This document shows, piece by piece, positions 53,991-62,475 of a stretch of 64,000 nt of DNA. The notes under the pieces were generated by a model that saw only the letters and a program-made list of their open reading frames with translations, did no database searches and was not told where the DNA came from. Origin of the DNA: Altererythrobacter sp. KTW20L (GTDB taxonomy: Bacteria; Pseudomonadota; Alphaproteobacteria; Sphingomonadales; Sphingomonadaceae). The translations under genes were made by a program, and so were the position numbers. Position 1 is the stretch's first letter. Every line of letters starts with the position of its first letter. The stretch spans positions 1 through 64,000 of the forward strand of contig NZ_JAMFLH010000010.1 of the NCBI RefSeq assembly GCF_023501975.1. The letters run 5' to 3'.

Positions 53991-54922
53991 GTACCCGAAC
54001 CCCCGGACATTCCGACACCGTCCTGGTGATCGATGACGAGCCAAGCACCCTGAGCCTGATTATCGACGCGCTTGAAAACGCGGACATCTCGGTGCTGGTC
54101 ACCACGTCCGGCCCGGCCGCGATCGAGCTGCTCGACCGGATCCTGCCCGATCTGATAATCGTCGATGCGGTGATGCCCGAGGTGGACGGGTTCGAAACCA
54201 CTGTCCGCATCAAGCGCAACCCGCGCCTGGCCAATATCCCGGTGATCTTCATGACCGGACTGACCGAAAGCGAACACGTGGTCGAAGCCTTCGAGGTGGG
54301 CGGCGTGGACTATGTGAAGAAGCCGGTGAACATCAACGAACTGCTCGCCAGGGTGCGGGTCCACATGAACCAGGGGCGGGCGGTCCAGGCCAGCGCGGCC
54401 AGCCTCGATGCGACCGGACGGATGATGCTGGCGACCGATGCCACAGGCAACCTGCTGTGGTGTACCCCGCGCGCCGAAGCGGCCATCCTGCGCACCGTGC
54501 CCGCCTGGACGCGGCGCGACAGCCTGCCGCCCGAATTGCGTGTGCCGGTGGAGCGCCTCCTCTCGCGCAACGAGATCGGCGGCAGCGTGCGGGTGGAGCA
54601 GGACTCGAACGAGGGCAGCGGCGAAGGCTCGCTGGAACTGGTCATGGTGAGTCACTACCGCGACAATGAAGTGCTGATCCGCCTCAACGAGCTCAGCCCG
54701 CAGAAGAATGTCCAACAACTCGGCTCCGCGCTGGGCCTGACCGCGCGCGAGGCGGAAGTCCTGCTATGGGTCAGCTATGGCAAAACCACGCGCGATATCA
54801 GCGACATGCTCAACATCAGCCGGCGCACCGTGCAGAAGCACCTGGAGAACGTGTTTGTGAAGCTGGGCGTGGAAACGCGATCCTCAGCAGCCGCGATCGC
54901 GATTCGCGTTACCGAGCAGTGA
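53987..54922 (+). CDS. Response regulator, receiver plus LuxR-type helix-turn-helix
   Basis: A 311-residue regulator. The receiver has VLVIDDEPSTLSLII, phospho-Asp60 in LIIVDAVMPEVDGFE, and the conserved Lys in DYVKKPVNINELL. A middle region of about 100 residues (MMLATDATGNLLWCTPRAEA) looks like a degenerate PAS-type domain. The C-terminal LuxR/FixJ domain reads LTAREAEVLLWVSYGKTTRD and ISRRTVQKHLENVFVKLGVE. It overlaps the kinase stop (ATGA). LuxR-type regulators bind short palindromes; TACGCCAAAYGGCGTA sites lie 0.8 and 1.6 kb downstream, near the RidA and TonB receptor genes, and are candidate targets. Confidence 0.9.
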   Translation: MSTRTPGHSDTVLVIDDEPSTLSLIIDALENADISVLVTTSGPAAIELLDRILPDLIIVDAVMPEVDGFETTVRIKRNPRLANIPVIFMTGLTESEHVVEAFEVGGVDYVKKPVNINELLARVRVHMNQGRAVQASAASLDATGRMMLATDATGNLLWCTPRAEAAILRTVPAWTRRDSLPPELRVPVERLLSRNEIGGSVRVEQDSNEGSGEGSLELVMVSHYRDNEVLIRLNELSPQKNVQQLGSALGLTAREAEVLLWVSYGKTTRDISDMLNISRRTVQKHLENVFVKLGVETRSSAAAIAIRVTEQ

Positions 54923-54928
54923 AACGAA

Positions 54929-54962
54929 ATGGCGGGCCGGACGCCATCGTCCGACCCGCCAT
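54929..54962. terminator. Bidirectional hairpin terminator
   Basis: A 15-bp stem with one mismatch (54929-54943 against 54948-54962) and a CCAT loop lies between the response regulator stop and the convergent UrcA gene. Read on the minus strand it is followed by TTTCGTTTC, so it should be better for the UrcA transcript. Confidence 0.7.
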
Positions 54963-54983
54963 GATGTTTGCCTTGAAGGGCGC

Positions 54984-55295
54984 TTAGCGGTTCGAAGCGA
55001 GCTGGCGATCCGAAGCGCGTGCGATAAGCTGGGCGACAACCGGTTCAAGGTTGGCGGCCATTTCCTGGCGGCAGCGGAAGTCCGGCTTCATGTCGGCATC
55101 GAGCCGGTCGCCCGGATTGCAGACGGCTTCGATCTGGCGGGCGATGTCGCGGCGGAACGCGGCAATGCTCTCGGGATCGGAAAAGTCCACGCTGGACGCA
55201 TCAATCCGGACGGAAACGGCTTCGCGGTCGGCAGCAGTTGCGGCCGTGGCACCGACGAGCAGGCCAGCCGCGATCAGCGGTAACATCAGTTTCAT
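54984..55295 (-). CDS. UrcA-family protein
   Basis: A 103-residue exported protein with signal peptide MKLMLPLIAAGLLVGATAAT and cleavage near AADREA. The mature part has the UrcA pattern: VSVRIDASSVDFSDPESIAA, a pair of helices AFRRDIARQIEAVC, and a second Cys in DFRCRQEMAANLEPVVAQLI; the two Cys probably form a disulfide. UrcA proteins are common in sphingomonads and of unknown function. A good ribosome site (GGAGAG) precedes the ATG. It has its own upstream region and a shared terminator. Confidence 0.8.
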   Translation of the reverse strand: MKLMLPLIAAGLLVGATAATAADREAVSVRIDASSVDFSDPESIAAFRRDIARQIEAVCNPGDRLDADMKPDFRCRQEMAANLEPVVAQLIARASDRQLASNR

Positions 55296-55895
55296 GGGTT
55301 CTCTCCTGGAACACGTATATTTGAACGTACGGTACTGTTTTATCAGGCTGGTGCGGATCGGATTGTCCGCTTGGCCTGTATGCGTCTTATGCGCTGAGGC
55401 TCAATTAGTCCTGCAGCGGCAGTCGCGCAAGGCATACTACCGAAAAAGTCTGTCCAGAATTGGATGTTTCAATGCTGCAACAGCGTAATGACCATTTTAG
55501 GACATTGCCGTATGTTCAAATAATACTTAGAGAGATTCACAATAGAATCATGACAGGAGATGTGGCTTCAATAAATATTAGAATTGTATCAAGATAGACT
55601 CAAAATGATACGAGCTTGTCAACGTATTGCGATGTGTCCCCGTGGCTGGAAACGGAAAGGCTTGGCTTCTGGAATTTTGTTTGCCGGCGTAAATACGCCA
55701 AATGGCGTATGCGGGCCGCAGGGGCGGACGCGCTCGACTTGGACTTTGGACCAGCGGCACTTATAAAACAGGCTCGCTTCCGAGACCGCGGAATGCTGCT
55801 GCATCGCAACAGGAAACGAACGAAAAAATCCACCCGCAACAGGCGATTTCACCGGCAAATGCGCAGTTGGCGGCCTCGAACGGAGCCTATGGCAG
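55296..55895. other. 600-bp gene-poor, AT-rich interval
   Basis: No gene is supported. From about 55490 to 55620 it is distinctly AT-rich for this genome. It holds one TACGCCAAATGGCGTA palindrome and, right before it, GGCGTAAATACGCC, which shares arms with it. Several short frames exist but none has a convincing start, composition or family. Confidence 0.5.
55694..55709. promoter_or_regulatory. TACGCC palindrome, site A
   Basis: TACGCC-AAAT-GGCGTA, six-base arms perfectly complementary. A further GGCGTA at 55686-55691 makes an overlapping second repeat (GGCGTA-AA-TACGCC). An almost identical palindrome lies 829 bp away at 56523. It could serve the UrcA gene 400 bp to the left, or an unseen transcript in this gap. 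Confidence 0.5.
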
Positions 55896-56420
55896 TCAAT
55901 CCTGCGGCGCGCGGGCAGCGATCGCGTCGATCTCGATCAGGAAGTGCGGCCCCACCAGTCCGGCGACCTCGAAGGTCGAACGCGCGGTCGTGAGCGGGTT
56001 TTCCTCGGTGCCGAAGAACTCCCGGAAGCCGGCGTTGACCCCGGCAAAGTCCATTACGCCGGTGGCTGGATCGGCCACGACCATCAGCTGCAGCTTGACC
56101 ACATCGCCCATGGTAAAGCCCTGGGTGGCGAGCACATCGGCGATCTTGGCCAGGGTGGAGACTGTCTGGGCCCGCGTATCGCCCATCTGTTCAAGGCTTG
56201 TCACCTCGCTCATCGGCATGGCCGGATCGAGCGGCGAGGGCAGTTGCCCCGAGACATAGATCACATCGGCCCCGGCATTCACCCGCGCCGCTTCAAGGAT
56301 GATGGCATTGGGATTGCGCTGGATGCGGATCACCTCGCCCTCTGCTGCTGCCGGGACGGTCATCAAGCCTCCCGCCAGGGCGGCAACGGCGGCGGTAGCA
56401 AGGGGAAACAGACGGGCCAT
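55896..56420 (-). CDS. Exported RidA (YjgF/UK114) family protein 1
   Basis: A 174-residue RidA-fold protein with a signal peptide (MARLFPLATAAVAALAGGLM, cleavage near PAAAEG). The fold is seen in ADVIYVSGQLPSPLDPAM, DTRAQTVSTLAKIADVLATQ, GDVVKLQLMVVADPATGVMD and ARSTFEVAGLVGPHFLIEID, with the Arg of the active site in ARSTF. Cytosolic RidA proteins hydrolyse reactive imines and enamines; this one would do so in the periplasm. It is divergent from a TonB receptor, with palindrome site B in between. A second exported RidA and a periplasmic amine oxidase are nearby, a consistent theme of imine chemistry. Confidence 0.87.
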   Translation of the reverse strand: MARLFPLATAAVAALAGGLMTVPAAAEGEVIRIQRNPNAIILEAARVNAGADVIYVSGQLPSPLDPAMPMSEVTSLEQMGDTRAQTVSTLAKIADVLATQGFTMGDVVKLQLMVVADPATGVMDFAGVNAGFREFFGTEENPLTTARSTFEVAGLVGPHFLIEIDAIAARAPQD

Positions 56421-56522
56421 GGGCAATCTCCGGTTTGGACCGGGATGGGGCGCGGGCGATGCCTCTGCCGTCACCGGAAGGAATGATGCCAAGGGCTAGC
56501 ATCGGCCCGCAGACACGCTCCC

Positions 56523-56538
56523 TACGCCAAACGGCGTA
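56523..56538. promoter_or_regulatory. TACGCC palindrome, site B
   Basis: TACGCC-AAAC-GGCGTA is 15/16 identical to site A. It lies in the divergent gap between the RidA gene (start 56420) and the TonB receptor (start 56739), 103 bp from the first and 201 bp from the second. Size and symmetry suit a LuxR/FixJ-type dimer. Confidence 0.58.
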
Positions 56539-56738
56539 TGTGCATCAGGCCACCAATGCTCTCGATTGAGGGGGTCGGAACAACGAGTCCGGTTTGGCTC
56601 CTCCCGCTGGAAGGTGCCGATAGACAACAACCGGCGGGTAGCCGCCTTCTCCGACTGCATGGGCTCGGGGAAGGCGGCTCAACCCAAAGCCGGAAAGTAC
56701 CGGGTCCAGGGGGAGGACGACAAGATAAGGGGGTTCCT

Positions 56739-59375
56739 ATGTCGCGCTTCTCGAAGACACTTGCAGTCACATTCGCCGCTTCCACCGCACTTTCCACGGC
56801 CCTGGGCGCTCCGGCCCTTGCGCAAGACGCAACGCCGAGTGCCGCCGAGACCGAAGGTGACATGATCATCGTCACCGGTACACGCGCCACCGGGACCAAT
56901 GCAGCGGAAAGCGCTGCCCCCGTGTTGCTGCTGTCCGATGATGCGCTGAGCCGGGTCGGCCAGCCCAACCTCAACCAGGCGCTGACCCAGCTGGTCCCGT
57001 CGTTCCAGGCGCAGACGCAGGGCACCGACATGGCGAGCTTCTCGCTGTCGGCCCGCCTGCGCGGCACCAGCCCGAACCACACACTGGTGCTGGTCAATGG
57101 CAAGCGCCGCCACGGTAACTCCATCCTCCAGGTCATCAACGGCGCCTTCGGCGGGTCCGCCGCACCGAGCATCGACCTGATTCTGCCGGACATCGTCCAG
57201 CGCATTGAAATCCTGCAGGATGGCGCCGCCGCGGTCTATGGCTCCGATGCCATCGCCGGAGTGATCAACATCATCCTGAAAAGCGATACCCAGGGCGGCA
57301 CCCTGCGTGCCACGGCGGGTGAATACTTCGATGGTGAAGGACGGACCTACAGCGTCAGCGGCAATTTCGGGATGGAAGTGGGCGATGCCGGCTTCCTTGA
57401 TATCGCCCTGTTCCACCGCCGCAACGAGGTGACCACGATCGGCGAAGGGCAGTTCTCGGTCTACAACCTCAACGGCACGATCAATCAATCGAGCGGTATC
57501 TCCGCGGCCTTCCGCCCGCTCTATCAGAACATCGCCGACAACGACCTGCTCAACGGCATCAACGGCGGCCAACCTGCCTCCAAGCTGACCCTGGGCTTCT
57601 ACAACTTCGGCTATGAGTTCGACACCTTCGAGGTCTATTCTTTCGGCAACGTGTCCTATCGCGCCGGTGACGCGCTGCAGGGTTACCGCGTACCCAACCG
57701 CCTGTGCCGCGACCCGCTTACGGCTACTGCCCAGACGACTGATCCGACCAACTGCTTTGGCAATACGGCTGCCACCGGCCTGGTCCCGCACATCGAAGTG
57801 ACGCAGGACGAGTTCTCGTTCACCGGTGGCCTGCGCGGGGAAACTGCCGGGGGCTGGAACTGGGACGTGTCGGGCACCTATGCCGAGGACGTGGCCAAGG
57901 TCTACACCACCGGTTCTGCCAACGCCTCGCTGTTCGTGGCGACCGGGTTCTCGCCGACCGATTTCTATGACGGCGGGTTCCAGTTCAACCAGTTCGTCGG
58001 CACCGTGGATATCGACAAGGAATTTGACATCGGCCTGGCGGGCGGCCCGCTGACTGTTGCCTTCGGTGGCGAGTTCCGCGACGAAAGCTACGAAATCTTC
58101 CAGGGCGACGCCGGTTCGCTGTTCGTCGAAGGCGGCCAGTCGTTCCCCGGCTATTCGGCCACCGATGCCGGCAAGATCAGCCGGACGGCTAAGGCAGCCT
58201 ACCTCAACTTCATCGCCAATCCGGTGGATGACTGGACGCTCGACCTTGCTGGCCGGTTCGAGGACTACAGCGATTTCGGCAGCACGCTGATCGGCAAGAT
58301 CACCACGCGCTACGATTTCTCGCCCGCCTTCGCCTTGCGCGCCACGGCCAGCACGGGCTTCCGTGCCCCGTCACTGCAGGAATCGGGCTATTCGGCCACC
58401 AACGTGGGTCCGACCAGCGCGGTCCTGCAACTTGCTCCCAGCTCGCCGGGTGCGACCAGCGCCGGGTTCGGGGCGCTTGGACCGGAAGAATCGGTCAACT
58501 TCTCGGCTGGCATGGTGCTGCGGCCCGTGCCGCGCCTGGTAGTCACGCTGGATGGCTACTACATCAAGATCAACGACCGGATCGTGTCGTCCGGCGCCAT
58601 CCAGGGCCAGCAGAACCAGCCGATCGGTACGCCGGGCGTTCCGGTGCTGACCCCGCTGATCAACGGGCTGACGCCGTTCGAACTGGTCAACAATGCCATC
58701 ATCGCCAGCGGCAAGCAGCTTGACCCGACGGTGCTGGAATCGGGCAGCCTGTCGATCCAGACCTTCACCAACGGGATCGACACCCGCACCCTGGGCTTGG
58801 AATTCTCGGCCCGCTATCCGGTGGACCTGTCCTTCGGTTCGCTCGACCTGACGGCCAGCGCCAACGTCAACGAGACCAAGGTGACGGACAGCTCGGCACT
58901 GGGTACCTTGTGGACGGTTACTGCCGAAGACGTGATCGAGAATGCCAGCCCGACATTCCGCGCCAACCTGGGTGGCTTGTTCGAAACGGGAGCGTTCAGC
59001 GCCAACCTGCGCATGAACTACTATTCGGCAACCACCCAGCTCGTCAGGCCGAACGCCTTCTCGACAACGCCGCGCCCGATCCTGGGCACATTCTACGAGG
59101 CGACAGTAGGCGCGGCGGCGATCTTCGATCTCGAGCTGGATTACGACATCACCGACAACTTCACCATCGCGATCGGTGCCAACAACCTGTTCGACAAGCG
59201 GCCGCCGGTGCCCGATTTCGTGGCCGACTACGATCCTGCCAATCCTTCCACCGGATGGCTCTCGGGTCGCTCGCCCTATATCAACAACAACGGCGCCCAC
59301 AACGCACCGCTGAACTTCGGGCCCTATGGTAGCAACGGCGGATATTACTACGCCCGCGTGACGGTGAACTTCTGA
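56739..59375 (+). CDS. TonB-dependent outer-membrane receptor (878 aa)
   Basis: An outer-membrane receptor with signal peptide ending near APALAQD and TonB box in GDMIIVTGTRATG. The plug has LNQALTQLVPSFQAQTQGTD, SARLRGTSPNHTLVLVNGKR and QRIEILQDGAAAVYGSDAIA, typical of the sphingomonad receptor group for larger organic substrates. The barrel ends in YYYARVTVNF. AAGGGGG before the ATG supports the start. It is followed 70 bp later by a RidA lipoprotein and then another receptor-like gene on the same strand, probably one operon under palindrome site B. Confidence 0.9.
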   Translation: MSRFSKTLAVTFAASTALSTALGAPALAQDATPSAAETEGDMIIVTGTRATGTNAAESAAPVLLLSDDALSRVGQPNLNQALTQLVPSFQAQTQGTDMASFSLSARLRGTSPNHTLVLVNGKRRHGNSILQVINGAFGGSAAPSIDLILPDIVQRIEILQDGAAAVYGSDAIAGVINIILKSDTQGGTLRATAGEYFDGEGRTYSVSGNFGMEVGDAGFLDIALFHRRNEVTTIGEGQFSVYNLNGTINQSSGISAAFRPLYQNIADNDLLNGINGGQPASKLTLGFYNFGYEFDTFEVYSFGNVSYRAGDALQGYRVPNRLCRDPLTATAQTTDPTNCFGNTAATGLVPHIEVTQDEFSFTGGLRGETAGGWNWDVSGTYAEDVAKVYTTGSANASLFVATGFSPTDFYDGGFQFNQFVGTVDIDKEFDIGLAGGPLTVAFGGEFRDESYEIFQGDAGSLFVEGGQSFPGYSATDAGKISRTAKAAYLNFIANPVDDWTLDLAGRFEDYSDFGSTLIGKITTRYDFSPAFALRATASTGFRAPSLQESGYSATNVGPTSAVLQLAPSSPGATSAGFGALGPEESVNFSAGMVLRPVPRLVVTLDGYYIKINDRIVSSGAIQGQQNQPIGTPGVPVLTPLINGLTPFELVNNAIIASGKQLDPTVLESGSLSIQTFTNGIDTRTLGLEFSARYPVDLSFGSLDLTASANVNETKVTDSSALGTLWTVTAEDVIENASPTFRANLGGLFETGAFSANLRMNYYSATTQLVRPNAFSTTPRPILGTFYEATVGAAAIFDLELDYDITDNFTIAIGANNLFDKRPPVPDFVADYDPANPSTGWLSGRSPYINNNGAHNAPLNFGPYGSNGGYYYARVTVNF

Positions 59376-59445
59376 CGAACCGGGGCGGGGGTGGCCACCA
59401 TCCCCGCTCCCCAAACTGCATCCAAGACCAACAGGAGCCCAGCCC

Positions 59446-59943
59446 ATGCACAAAATTCTCGCCCTTTCCGCTCTTCCGGCAGCCCTCCTGCTTTCGACCG
59501 GCTGCGCTGCAGCGCAGGAGGCACCCGAAATCGAGCGCGTTTACAGCAGCCCCACCGCGCGCATCGCCAGCCTGGCGATGGTCCCGCCGGGCAGCCAGAT
59601 CGTGTTTGTCTCGGGCACGGTGCCGGCCCCGCTCGATCCCGCCAATCCCGATGATCTGGGCGATACCCGCGCGCAGACACTTTCGGTGCTCAACCGCATC
59701 AAGGCTTCGCTAGAGTCCCAAGGGATGGGGATGGGTGATCTGGTCAAGCTGACCGTGTTCCTGGTCGGTACGCCGGAAACTGACGGGCGGATGGATTCGG
59801 CTGCCATGAACGAGGTGTTCGCCACCTTCTTCGGCACGCCGGAGCAGCCCAACCGTCCGACCCGCTCCACCATCCAGATCGCGGCGCTGGGGCGGCCGGG
59901 CATGTATGTCGAGATCGAGGGCATCGCAGCTATCGCTCCCTGA
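59446..59943 (+). CDS. RidA-family lipoprotein
   Basis: A 165-residue RidA-fold protein. The N terminus MHKILALSALPAALLLSTGC has a lipobox (LSTGC), so it is probably attached to a membrane on the periplasmic side. The fold shows in GSQIVFVSGTVPAPLDPANP, DTRAQTLSVLNRIKASLESQ, GDLVKLTVFLVGTPETDGRM and TRSTIQIAALGRPGMYVEIE, with the active-site Arg in TRSTI. It shares several exact blocks with the RidA at 55896. Two exported RidA proteins in one locus is unusual. It lies between two receptor genes on the same strand. Confidence 0.85.
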   Translation: MHKILALSALPAALLLSTGCAAAQEAPEIERVYSSPTARIASLAMVPPGSQIVFVSGTVPAPLDPANPDDLGDTRAQTLSVLNRIKASLESQGMGMGDLVKLTVFLVGTPETDGRMDSAAMNEVFATFFGTPEQPNRPTRSTIQIAALGRPGMYVEIEGIAAIAP

Positions 59944-60016
59944 CCGTTGGCAAAAGCGACGCGACGCGCAGCGGAATAGTACCGGCATCGGGGGCTTTGG
60001 CCCTGACAGGATCAGC

Positions 60017-61993
60017 ATGACATCTTCCTTCGATCCTGCCCGTCAACCGGGCGGCAATTCCCTTTGCGCTGCCACCTGTTGCCTGATGCCGCTGGTGTTG
60101 CTGCTGGCGGCACCGGCGGCGGCGCAGACGAGCCCGGCCGAAGACAACGCGGTTGTGAATGCCGACGATGCCTTCGGCCAGTCGGTCGGCAACGAGCGCG
60201 GGGGTCTGTACGACAGCAACGACGTGCGCGGCTTCTCTCCGGTCGATGCAGGCAATGGCCGGATCGAAGGGCTGTACTTCGTGCAGGCTTCCGGGCCCGG
60301 CGGGCGGGCCATTTCGGGCAACATGATCCGTGTGGGCCTGTCGGCGCAAGGGTATGCCTTCCCCGCCCCTACCGGGATCGTCGATTACAGCCTCTACAGC
60401 AATTTCGGCGTCCTCGGCGGCCGTGTCAGGCTGGAATACGGCCAGTACGGTTCGCCCATCGCGCTGATCGATGGCAGGCTGCCACTGGGGCCGGATGCCG
60501 GTGTCACCTTTTCCATCAACCTGCGCGAACAGGAACGGCACGAAGGGGGCAGGGCACAGAATACCGGATTTGGCGGCACGGTGGCCGTCCGGCCATGGGA
60601 AGGCGCGCAGATTATCGCCTTTGCCTCGGAATTCCGCTTTTGGGATGATCCCGCCGCCCCGGTAGTCTTTCCTGACGGCGATTTCCTGCCGCCCGAGTAC
60701 CGGCGGCGTGAACTGCTTTCCCAGCCCTGGGCCCTGCGTGAAAACATCAACCAGGTGTTCGGCGCGGTTGCCAAGCTTCCCTTCGGCGAATGGCAGGTGG
60801 ATGCCGGGCTGTTCCAGTCAGGCCGCGACATACCGGAAACCTATTCCGACCTGTTCACCCGCCTCCGCGCAGATGGCACCACGCCTGCCCGCATCATCGT
60901 GGCCGACGGCAACAACCACGATGATGTTACATCGGGCGAACTGCGGTTGACGCGCAGCATGGTCACCGGCCGGGTGGCACACAAGCTGATGTTGAGCGCG
61001 CGGGGACGGCAGGGTGAGCGGCAATTCGGCGGGCAGCAGCGGATCAACCTGGGCGAAAGCACGCTGCTGGCCCGCGACATTCGCGAACGGCCCGCGATCG
61101 CGCTGGGGGCGGAAAACATCGATCGCGTGCGCCAGGGCAGCATCGGCCTGGCCTGGAGCGCAACCACCCCCGGGAGCTTCTCGCTCGATGCCTCGATCAC
61201 CCAGTCCACCTATCGCAAGGAAGTGGATTTCGCCGCCATCGGGCGTGAGGACGTGGCGATCCGCGACAATCCGCTGACCGCCAGCCTCACCGGTTCGCTG
61301 TTCCTGACCCGCGACCTGGTGCTTTACGGCGGCCATGTGCGTGGGTTCGAGGATGCCGTGGTGGCACCCGACATTGCCGTAAACCAGGGCGATGCGCCGC
61401 CAGCGCTGCGGACGCGGCAGACAGATCTGGGGCTGCGCTATGCCTTCCCGAGCGGTATCCGGCTGGTGGCCGGGCTGTTCTCCATCGACAAGCCCTACTT
61501 CAACCTCGACCCGGGGCAGGTCTTCCGCGAACTGGGCTCCAACACCAATCGCGGAGTGGAACTGAGCCTGACCGGCCAGGTGGTGCCCGGGCTCAATATC
61601 GTCGCTGGAGCGGTATTGCTAGATTCGCGGATCAGCGGCTTGCTGGTGGATTCAGGGCAGATCGGCAGCCGGCCTGTCGGCTCATCCCGCCGCCGCATCA
61701 TCTTCGATGCCGACTGGCGGCTGGACGGCGGGAATAGTCCACTGTCGTTCGACATCAGCGTGAACAGCCGGGGTTCGCAAGTCGCAAATGCGCCCGGAAC
61801 CCTGCTGGCACCCGGCAGTGATATCATCGATCTGGGGATGCGCTATCGTTTCGACTTGGCGTTTGCCAATCTCCTGCTGCGGGCGCAGGTGAACAACGTG
61901 ACCAATGCCTACAGCTGGAATGTCACGTCGAGCGGGGGCTTTGTCTATCGCCCGCGCCGTCATGCCAGCATCGCGCTGATAGCGGATTTCTGA
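60017..61993 (+). CDS. TonB-dependent receptor-like protein with atypical plug
   Basis: A 658-residue outer-membrane protein with signal peptide ending near APAAAQT. The beta-barrel is clear (FSINLREQERHEGG, GFGGTVAVRPWEGAQIIAFA, LRYAFPSGIRLVAGLFSIDK, NRGVELSLTGQVVPGLNIVA and the end HASIALIADF). The plug region (DDAFGQSVGNERGGLYDSND, VRGFSPVDAGNGRIEGLYFV, RAISGNMIRVGLSAQGYAF) lacks the usual TonB box and IEVLRGP motif. Relatives of this type are often annotated as TonB-dependent receptors in sphingomonads. AGGA precedes the ATG. It may be a partner of the 878-residue receptor in the same direction. Confidence 0.75.
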   Translation: MTSSFDPARQPGGNSLCAATCCLMPLVLLLAAPAAAQTSPAEDNAVVNADDAFGQSVGNERGGLYDSNDVRGFSPVDAGNGRIEGLYFVQASGPGGRAISGNMIRVGLSAQGYAFPAPTGIVDYSLYSNFGVLGGRVRLEYGQYGSPIALIDGRLPLGPDAGVTFSINLREQERHEGGRAQNTGFGGTVAVRPWEGAQIIAFASEFRFWDDPAAPVVFPDGDFLPPEYRRRELLSQPWALRENINQVFGAVAKLPFGEWQVDAGLFQSGRDIPETYSDLFTRLRADGTTPARIIVADGNNHDDVTSGELRLTRSMVTGRVAHKLMLSARGRQGERQFGGQQRINLGESTLLARDIRERPAIALGAENIDRVRQGSIGLAWSATTPGSFSLDASITQSTYRKEVDFAAIGREDVAIRDNPLTASLTGSLFLTRDLVLYGGHVRGFEDAVVAPDIAVNQGDAPPALRTRQTDLGLRYAFPSGIRLVAGLFSIDKPYFNLDPGQVFRELGSNTNRGVELSLTGQVVPGLNIVAGAVLLDSRISGLLVDSGQIGSRPVGSSRRRIIFDADWRLDGGNSPLSFDISVNSRGSQVANAPGTLLAPGSDIIDLGMRYRFDLAFANLLLRAQVNNVTNAYSWNVTSSGGFVYRPRRHASIALIADF

Positions 61994-62035
61994 CGCGGCG
62001 CGATCCACAACCGGCTGGGCGGCAGGCAATGCGCC

Positions 62036-62470
62036 TCAACGAAGCGCGGCGATTTCCGTGGGCGAGATCGGGCCGGGATAGTCGTTGCCGAAATTGGTTC
62101 GCACATAGTTGACCACGTCGGCGATCTGCTGGTCGTCCAGCATGTCGGCCATCGGCGGCATGCCGTTCATGCCCTTGACGACGATGTAGGCAGGGTAGCG
62201 GCTGCCGAGCAGGCGGGGGTTATTGGCGAGCGCCGGGTAGAATCCCGCTCCGACGGCGCCCATGGCATCGGGCATGTGGCAGGCGGCGCAGACATTGGCA
62301 TAGACGTCCGCGCCCGTCGGGCCGCTGATCGTGGTGGAGGCGGCGGTGCTGTCGGCATCTGCGCCGACAGGAGAGGCAGGAGCCGTCTGTGCATCCGCAC
62401 CGGCAGCGAGTGCGCCGCTCAGTGCCAGGGTGACGGCTGCAAGTGCGGCGAGCGGAGTCTTGGCTGTCAT
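62036..62470 (-). CDS. Exported c-type cytochrome paired with the FAD amine oxidase
   Basis: A 144-residue class I cytochrome c with signal peptide MTAKTPLAALAAVTLALSGA and cleavage near ADAQT. A Ser/Thr/Ala-rich linker is followed by the heme site NVCAACHMPDAMG. The distal Met is probably in GMNGMPPMADMLDDQQ, and the helix QQIADVVNYVRTNFGNDYPG closes the fold. It starts five bases after the stop of the amine oxidase gene, so the two are co-transcribed. In the well-studied nicotine oxidoreductase system a cytochrome c is the true electron acceptor of a similar flavoprotein; the same is likely here. Confidence 0.9.
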   Translation of the reverse strand: MTAKTPLAALAAVTLALSGALAAGADAQTAPASPVGADADSTAASTTISGPTGADVYANVCAACHMPDAMGAVGAGFYPALANNPRLLGSRYPAYIVVKGMNGMPPMADMLDDQQIADVVNYVRTNFGNDYPGPISPTEIAALR

Positions 62471-62475
62471 AGCGG

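Noticed and set aside
55616-55993. Short plus-strand and minus-strand frames in the AT-rich gap
   Set aside because: No ribosome binding site or family resemblance, composition is arginine-rich as in shadow frames, and one overlaps the RidA gene antisense.
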